A stretch of DNA of 64,000 nt, from the NCBI GenBank assembly GCA_015345905.1, contig JADDTR010000007.1, positions 372,001-436,000 on the forward strand, read 5' to 3'. This document shows positions 55,639-64,000 of the stretch, piece after piece. The notes under the pieces are model-generated. The model saw only the letters and a program-made list of their open reading frames with translations, made no database searches and was not told where the DNA came from. Numbering within the stretch: position 1 is the first letter of the stretch; every line of letters begins with the position of its first letter. This DNA comes from Aotearoamyces nothofagi. Taxonomy: Eukaryota; Ascomycota; Leotiomycetes; Leotiales; Tympanidaceae. The position numbers and the translations under genes were made by a program.

Positions 55639-56788
55639 AAGACTAAAAGTCTAGCAAGGCATGATGATATAACGACGAAGATGAGAGTATAAAATATTTT
55701 TTATACATATTACATGATACAAATGCATTCTTAATATTACAAAAGCCTATATAAACAAATATTAGGATTTTAAATCATACTTGAGGACTCTAGCCTATCA
55801 TGTGATTGCAACTGTTGGAACGATTGATGTCGGTTATTGGCAACCACACAATCGATTCGAGTATAGTTATACAGACAATAAGTATAAATTTAGACTTAGA
55901 AGGAGAGGAGGAATCAAACCTCATGCAAGTTGCTTCACCAATTAGTCGCAAGGTGTTTAACACTCAAAGCACGCCATTATTGAACAACTGGAATGTGATG
56001 TCTAGCTTTAATTTCAGTGAGACGGGGTCACGTGTTCCATCGAAGCATTGCAGCCTCAGGCATATTATGTCTCATGTTTATCCCAACGCAACTGTCTCAT
56101 AAACTGTGCAGAGTAAGAGTTGCGAGCGTCGCGAGCGGCGATTCAAACGTAATATGCCGTTTTCTCTTTAATATCTGAAGTAATGTGCTTTCTGCCAAGG
56201 ATAGAGAGTATTAGGAACGCCGAGGAATCTGCCGATGCCGCGGCGCCGCCAAAACAATGTGGCTGGTACATTCCACAAAGCGACAGACAAACGCCCTAAC
56301 CTTAATATTATGGATAAAAGAGGAGTACAGTTATGAGCGACTGATATTAAGCGCTGTGGTCTCGAGGTGAGATGCTTTGAAGCTGTCGAATGCGGAAAAT
56401 ATCGTCCAATCTGGCAAAATGCGGTCCCCCGCGGCAACGTACGGTTTTCTGCATGCGTGCAGCGTATTGCTGCGGAGGTCGCTCTCGACCTATCAGAATT
56501 AGACGCTTTTATGGATAGCTGTGTACTTGAGCAGAGACGCAGTCCTGATAATGCCAATGTGTATGCATTCAGTGCTGCGCGTTACGTGAAGATAGTATCA
56601 TAAACGGTCGTTAGCTTTGTAATGGACTTAATCAGATCATTCATCTCATATTAGCGCCGACTGAACTCGGTCGAGATCCTGATTCCTTTATCTACATCTG
56701 CCATTGTTCTCCCTTTAAAGGTAATCCAGTCGAGCTCAACGGGGGTCTTATATTCCTCGTCACATAGAACTGTAACAAATCTGTCACA
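55639..56788. promoter_or_regulatory. GFA-family gene upstream region
   Basis: 1.15 kb between sph3 and the GFA-family gene. It is AT-rich on the left, with TCACGTG at 56028-56034 and an APSES-type match TCGCGAGC at 56129-56136. The short frames (56168-56557 minus, 56367-56603 plus) are not recognisable. Confidence 0.5.
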
Positions 56789-59155
<2,367 letters not shown>

Positions 59156-59925
59156 ATATGTTCACTCATTTATATATATATTATGCTAGATGAAAAGTTA
59201 GATGTGGGTTCTGGAGTATTCATGGTGGGGCTGCATTCACAGTTGTTACTTGGCTCTCTGTCAAAGACAGTAAGTAGTAAAGTAGCTGGGCAGATTTAAT
59301 CTAATATGGAAATTTACGGCGAATAAAAGAAATATAAAAATAGCTCAGGCAGATAAGAGAGATTATCTATAAAACGCCGAAGCTGTGCACAGCCAGGGTT
59401 CTTAAAAAATTCAATAAATCAAAGTTTTTTGATAATAATCATTGATTACATTGATTCGAGTTTGATTTGATTTTTGATCAGTTACACACTTTGTCATGTG
59501 ATCCAACATTCATACATATTAGGTCACATGACCCTAAAAAGGAAACGCATCTAACAGGTAGTTGAAAAGTAATTAATATTAAAAGAATATAAATAAATTA
59601 TTTTGGATTAGTAAATCATGTAATTTGTAAAACGATAAACTAACGTTTAAATATTTAATGTTCGTCATATTATTACTATATTATATAAATCATGTATTAT
59701 GATTTGTGAGTCATCATCTTAAAACAATGATGTAGAGTCTATGACTCTATAGGTATCATGAAGTAAATGCTCAAACTCCATCTCAGGCTCATAACCAAAA
59801 CGCCAATTTCCATTCCCAGGCTCAATTCTTTTACAAACGCCGAAACTTGAATGCTCCGTCCCTTTCTCCTTTATTAATATATCCTCGTACAACTTGGCAT
59901 CAGACTACAAAGTCCGTGTATATAA
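59156..59925. other. AT-rich convergent intergenic region
   Basis: 3' flanks of the GFA-family and receptor genes. Strongly AT-rich at 59280-59740, with repeated TCATGTGA/TCACATGA-like words near 59490-59530. No gene is supported. Confidence 0.5.
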
Positions 59926-61438
59926 TTATCCGTCCTCAATATTGCGTGCAATATCCGCATACGTTAAAAACGATGGCTCGACGTACTCGTTCATATGATC
60001 GCTAGTGTTATTCTTGTAGCTTTCACTACCTCGCCTGTCGGAAGGAGAATAATATGCCAGAGGGACAAGAGATGGTCTCCTTTCTACACCTGGAGAGCCA
60101 GGAGAGGCTAAAGAGAATGAGCCGAATTCGTGTGAAAGAGTTTTGCTTTCTCCTTCCAACGAAGCGCTATTTTGGCGTGAGAAGACCTTCTGATATGGAC
60201 GCCGTACATACACATCGAAGAAGACTTTGGCGGCGGGGATAGAAGCAGTGATTATGGCGAGGTTTGTTTCTACACATGAGGAAATGGTGGTAGGGTAGGC
60301 ATTCCAGGTAGGGTCGTTGTTGGTGTAAAATTTGTAGATTGCACTGATGCGGACAGCGGATGCAACGCACGTCCTAATACTATTAGTAAATGGCCATATA
60401 TATAGGCAAAATATTGGGGGCGTACATTAATCCTAAGGAAAATAGGAAGATGACTCCAATTCTTTGTCCGCGTTCTAATGTCAAACCTATAACGTTTATA
60501 TTAGTTAAGTGGTAAAGAGGCAGATAATTCGCTGCTGGCGGGAAATAAGAGCACAGGACTTACCCCATAGGAACTTGATTGGCATTAAGAAGACAATCAC
60601 ATCAGTTACAAGGTTCAAACTGCAGGCCGTATATTGCAATGTAGCCTTGTTGATACAATGGCCCATTGAACCTAATGACCAGCCGTAAGAGACTGGGGAA
60701 CAGCCGAGAGACTGCGCGATAGATATCGAGACAATTAGACAAATAGCGACTCCGATCATAACACAGCACACACGTCGGAATGCTTGATGAGGGAAGAGCC
60801 GCAGATAGAATACCAGGATTGAGATCTTCGTAAGCCCAAGACTAACGGGATACATGACAGTGATGGAATAACCAAGCTGCGAGTACGTTAGAGAGAGAAA
60901 CCAGGGCTACCTCGATATAAAAATTAGAAAGAGTAAATACCTTCAAGCCTATCATTAGGTCGGCCTCGGAAACATCTACTACATGTCTCCCTAAGCCGTG
61001 GAAACACCCTATTCAGAGCATGAGCAGCTATCCATGAAGTTCGAATATCATGTTTATTAACATACAAGCCGCTCTCATGCCAAGATCACCCATTGAAAAA
61101 ATCTGTAATAAAACCATCAGCATTATGTACATTCTCGCGAATAGTTTTAGATCTCTCTGATGAGACCCCGAAGACTTACCATCGCGACTAGAATCAACCA
61201 GTCATCTGCCCCACGAAACTTAATGATCCGCGACCTCGCGTACATCCTGATCATGACGATGAGAAAAGCACTGCACCCGAACCCAAGGCAGATTCCAAGG
61301 GTCAGTTCTGAGTGGCCTTTCCCACCCTAAATTGTATCTCCAATTAGAAAGGGTAGTTTTTGATTGTAGATGTGCCTTCGCTACATACACTGTGAATTGA
61401 GGAGGTATCCCCGGTGGTCTGCCCAGGAAACGATACAT
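59926..61438 (-). CDS. rhodopsin-domain (Pth11-type) seven-helix membrane protein
   Basis: A 373-residue protein in seven exons: 61391-61438, 61180-61326, 61066-61102, 60941-61008, 60564-60876, 60426-60486 and 59926-60373. All phases agree. It begins MYRFLGRPPGIPPQFT, then the first helix LGICLGFGCSAFLIVMIRMY and the loop RADDW-like GADDWLILVAM. The family motifs KISILVFYLRLFP, ATLQYTACSLNLVTDVIVFL, LERGQRIGVIFLFSLG and DPTWNAYPTTISSCVETNLA are all present. The tail of about 90 residues is Ser-rich and cytoplasmic. There is no CFEM domain. Such Pth11-like proteins are candidate surface receptors in fungi; the ligand is unknown. It ends 770 bp from the GFA-family gene, convergently. Confidence 0.85.
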
Positions 61439-62731
61439 TACCTCGATTAAGAAGATGCATCGCGTCTACTCGCACGTTACTTTGGTATATGCTTCAATAT
61501 GGTTTCCACACAGGCCATTAATTACTGGGGACAATCATCTTTATTTAACACTAGCAAAGGCAACGCCCATAAAGCGATGTGTAGCCATAACAAAGCCTCG
61601 CCCAGCCACAATAATTTGGAATGCCATAAGGCGCTGTAACTTCGCCATGTGGTTAAGCCTAAGGTCTGCATGCAATGTGCAAATATCTAGAGGGGCAACT
61701 GAAGCGTTGGCCTTGGCCTGATAGCGACGGCGATATCTGGCGGAATTTCTGGCAAGCGGACCCAATCTGTTTGCAGTCATCATGGTGGCAACTCATCGTG
61801 AGCACGGAAACCACATTTGGCCTTTTCTCCGAGGACTTGGCGTTAGTGGTGAGATGGTGCATTCCAGTCGGCATGTTTAAAGTATAGGTAGTTTGGTGGG
61901 TAGATTTACTCGCCGCTTGTAGACAGAGCTCCGGTCAAACTTATCCGCCATTTCGCCGGTTGCAGCGTAGCCGACAACACCCTGAATCGAAAGGCTCGCC
62001 CATCCACCCCCGTCCACCCTGTCCTCCCCCCGTAAACAGGACACTGAAAAGCTTCGAAGAACATTCTATTTCGCCTAACCGCCCCATGCCCTTAGCCAAG
62101 TCGCGATAGTAGGCACCTAATAACATTACTATGGCCGGGAGGGGCGTGTCCGTACCAAAATACTGTAATTTCTCTCAAGCTGCTTCCTCACATTCGGAGA
62201 ACGTCGATGAGAAAATGAAATGAAATAGACGATGAAAAGAAATACCAAGAATGCAGGCAGCGGGTGGCTGACTTATTAATAATGGCTTTGTATTGGTATG
62301 GGCATTATTCGTAACTTCTATTTATGACTAGCCAGCACTTGGCCATGGAACCCACATGTTGCTTCAATCGCAAGAAAACTTCCCCTATGCTCTATGAACT
62401 TGAGACAATTATGACCACTGTTGTTGTGGGCTACTCTCCGAGTCAACTTGGCCCAGCTGGTCTTTGCCCTTTCCCCGCTAGATCTTGATTCTTATTGACA
62501 GATGCTGCTTTGTCCGGCATAGGAACCTTGCCGCCGAAACCATTATAATATCTCACGTTGCGATAAACACGAGCCGGACCCCACGGCCTTTGTGATGGTT
62601 GATAGAAAGGTGCCGGATTATCCTGTGAGACTCTACTCTCACTTGCACATCCGTTACTGCTGACTTGACTGTCCCATGTTAGTGCTCGACGACTTAGGAA
62701 GAGAACCGACGGTTCGTCAGACGGCGACTAA
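61439..62731. other. receptor upstream and RGS downstream region
   Basis: 1.3 kb upstream of the receptor gene. Short frames on both strands (61455-61721 plus, 61541-61783 minus, 62676-62876 plus) lack domains. Nothing else visible. Confidence 0.5.
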
Positions 62732-63490
62732 CTATAGAGCCTTTTCGGCTGTCTCTGCAAGCACACATGACCTAACTGTCTCGACGAACTGCACAAATAT
62801 ACCACTCATGAGTTCTAGCATCAAATCGTATGCAGGTTGCAGCGTCGTTGGTAGGGGAGGGCTGGATGGGGCTTGAAATGCTAGAAGTCCATCTCGAACT
62901 GTTCCAGGAATATTGATTTCCCGTGGCGCGCTGGGTTTGATGTACAACTCCAGTATCCGACTCCATAGCGCGCAAGCAGTCTCGACATCTTGGGGCCTCG
63001 AGGGTAACTCTCCATTAGCAGTCAGTGCCTCGAAGCAGTGGCCGTAGGCGGTTACATCAGTGGTGAATTCTAGGACCTCAGAGCAATAGTTCTGTGCGAG
63101 AAATTGGCTGAAGTCCTTTAGACTGTATGGCGAACTGGCTCTATTTGCCAGAACCTTGGACATATCAGGGCTGGCGGCATATAATGGGTCGACGTCGAGC
63201 CGATCATATGAATGCCTCAGCCGTATGATTCCAGATGGCATAGTATCTGGATACCTAAGAAGTAAAAGTGTCAGTACAGCATAGGACGCGAAACAAATCT
63301 GGACACAAATGCACTTACAGTATGGGCGCAATATCATTGCCACCTTAGAGTAGCAAACCATGCAATGAGTCGCCGGCGATGTTAAGCAGGATAATTTTGA
63401 GGGTGGAAGGTAGCAGATAGAGGAGAGGGCCTTATCAACTATATACTCCGCCAATAGACGAGAACTAACTTTACCAGATCCGCCAAGCAT
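62732..63490 (-). CDS. small RGS-domain protein
   Basis: A 187-residue protein in three exons: 63475-63490, 63319-63343 and 62732-63254, all phases agreeing. The first two exons are tiny (16 and 25 nt) and their borders are less certain than the third. The RGS fold covers about residues 55-180: SLKDFSQFLAQNYCSEVLEF at the start, then CALWSRILELYI, a Pro-rich loop and YDLMLELMSGIFVQFVETVR at the end. RGS proteins speed GTP hydrolysis by G-alpha subunits and so damp receptor signalling. The putative receptor gene lies 1.3 kb downstream on the same strand. A single open frame also runs through both introns but reads them in the wrong phase for the N-terminal exons. Confidence 0.75.
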   Translation of the reverse strand: MLGGSGKVSSRLLAEYIVDKALSSICYLPPSKLSCLTSPATHCMVCYSKVAMILRPYCKCICVQICFASYAVLTLLLLRYPDTMPSGIIRLRHSYDRLDVDPLYAASPDMSKVLANRASSPYSLKDFSQFLAQNYCSEVLEFTTDVTAYGHCFEALTANGELPSRPQDVETACALWSRILELYIKPSAPREINIPGTVRDGLLAFQAPSSPPLPTTLQPAYDLMLELMSGIFVQFVETVRSCVLAETAEKAL

Positions 63491-64000
63491 TGCACGGCAA
63501 GTGAAGGCGAGTGTAGGAGTTAGATATCCTCACAATTGGCGAATTAAAGGGCACGCCTGGCGGGTTGACGACGTAGAGGAGGGCGTTGAGGCATCGAGCG
63601 GCTGCTTTCAGACTGATTGCTAGGAGGGGTTTTTACGACCCCCAGCCGCTGCGCAATAGTGGCATAGCACAGTCCTATCATCGTCGTGCGGGGCTAATCT
63701 CCGCTGCCTTTCTCGTTGCAAGCAGCCGCAAGCAGCCTTGAAGGCTTGAATACTGCAAGGCGATCCGAAGAGGCTAAGGTAGATAGCCTCGGTGAGGCCG
63801 CTTAGCGGAAGCCTAGCCCCTTCCTATCTTAAGCTTCGTCGGCGTCATTCTTGGCGTCTTTCAGATGTCTTCTAGATGTCTTCTAGATGTCTTCTAGATG
63901 TCTTCTAGATGTCTGCTAGATGTGCCAGTTCATGCCAACTTGTTGCGCTGGTTTTTAGCACGACTCAGTAGCAAAGGTCCTGGCGCTGATTATTCATGGA
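63491..64000. promoter_or_regulatory. RGS gene upstream region
   Basis: Presumed promoter of the RGS gene. It holds the 11-bp array at 63864-63918. No coding frame is supported. Confidence 0.5.
63864..63918. repeat. 11-bp tandem array, 5 units
   Basis: Four perfect copies of GATGTCTTCTA plus one variant (GATGTCTGCTA). Confidence 0.9.

Noticed and set aside
56168-56603. Two opposing short frames upstream of the GFA gene
   Set aside because: No recognisable domain, overlapping on opposite strands, no supporting splice pattern.

Overview
The window is nuclear DNA of a filamentous ascomycete (Pezizomycotina). Genes are closely packed and split by short GT-AG introns, mostly about 50-75 bp. The set includes Zn2Cys6 regulators, a fused Nup98-Nup96 nucleoporin, a Pth11-type rhodopsin-domain receptor and an RGS protein. 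I cannot fix the class or genus from the sequence alone.

Layout. Positions 1-5973 hold no gene I can support: GC- and CT-rich DNA full of microsatellites and minisatellites, probably the long upstream region of the Pho85-type cyclin gene at 5974-7254. Then come nup98-96 (8771-15348, minus), an APC-family amino-acid/choline permease (16308-17955, minus), a Zn2Cys6 regulator (19483-20877, minus), a centrin/Cdc31 homologue (21783-22543, plus), an epsin (22905-24772, minus), a divergent mitochondrial pair (EngB/Mrx8-type GTPase 26297-27289, minus; FMC1 27483-27794, plus), a second Zn2Cys6 regulator (28649-31707, minus) and a large uncharacterised protein (32860-36594, plus).

The centrepiece is 36942-55638, a complete galactosaminogalactan (GAG) exopolysaccharide cluster of the kind known from Aspergillus fumigatus. 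It contains ega3 (GH114 glycosidase, minus), agd3 (deacetylase, minus), uge3 (UDP-glucose/GlcNAc 4-epimerase, minus), gtb3 (giant membrane glycosyltransferase, plus) and sph3 (GH135 hydrolase, plus). uge3 and gtb3 diverge from a 1.1-kb promoter region. Directly after sph3, same strand, lies a complete glucosamine-6-phosphate synthase gene (GFA1 family, 56789-59155). As inferred, the genes form a route: Gfa makes the amino sugar, Uge3 makes UDP-Gal and UDP-GalNAc, Gtb3 polymerises and exports the chain, Agd3 deacetylates it at the cell surface, and Ega3 and Sph3 trim or process it. The GFA gene is not part of the five-gene Aspergillus cluster as I know it, so it may be an added precursor-supply gene.

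A seven-exon rhodopsin-domain membrane protein (59926-61438, minus) and a small RGS-domain protein (62732-63490, minus) follow, which are typical signalling genes. The last 500 bp hold an 11-bp tandem repeat.

Exon structures were worked out by hand from splice sites and family similarity. The spliced lengths of nup98-96, the permease, centrin, epsin, the second regulator, agd3, gtb3, GFA, the receptor and RGS all come out divisible by three. I saw no tRNA, rRNA, CRISPR array or transposon.
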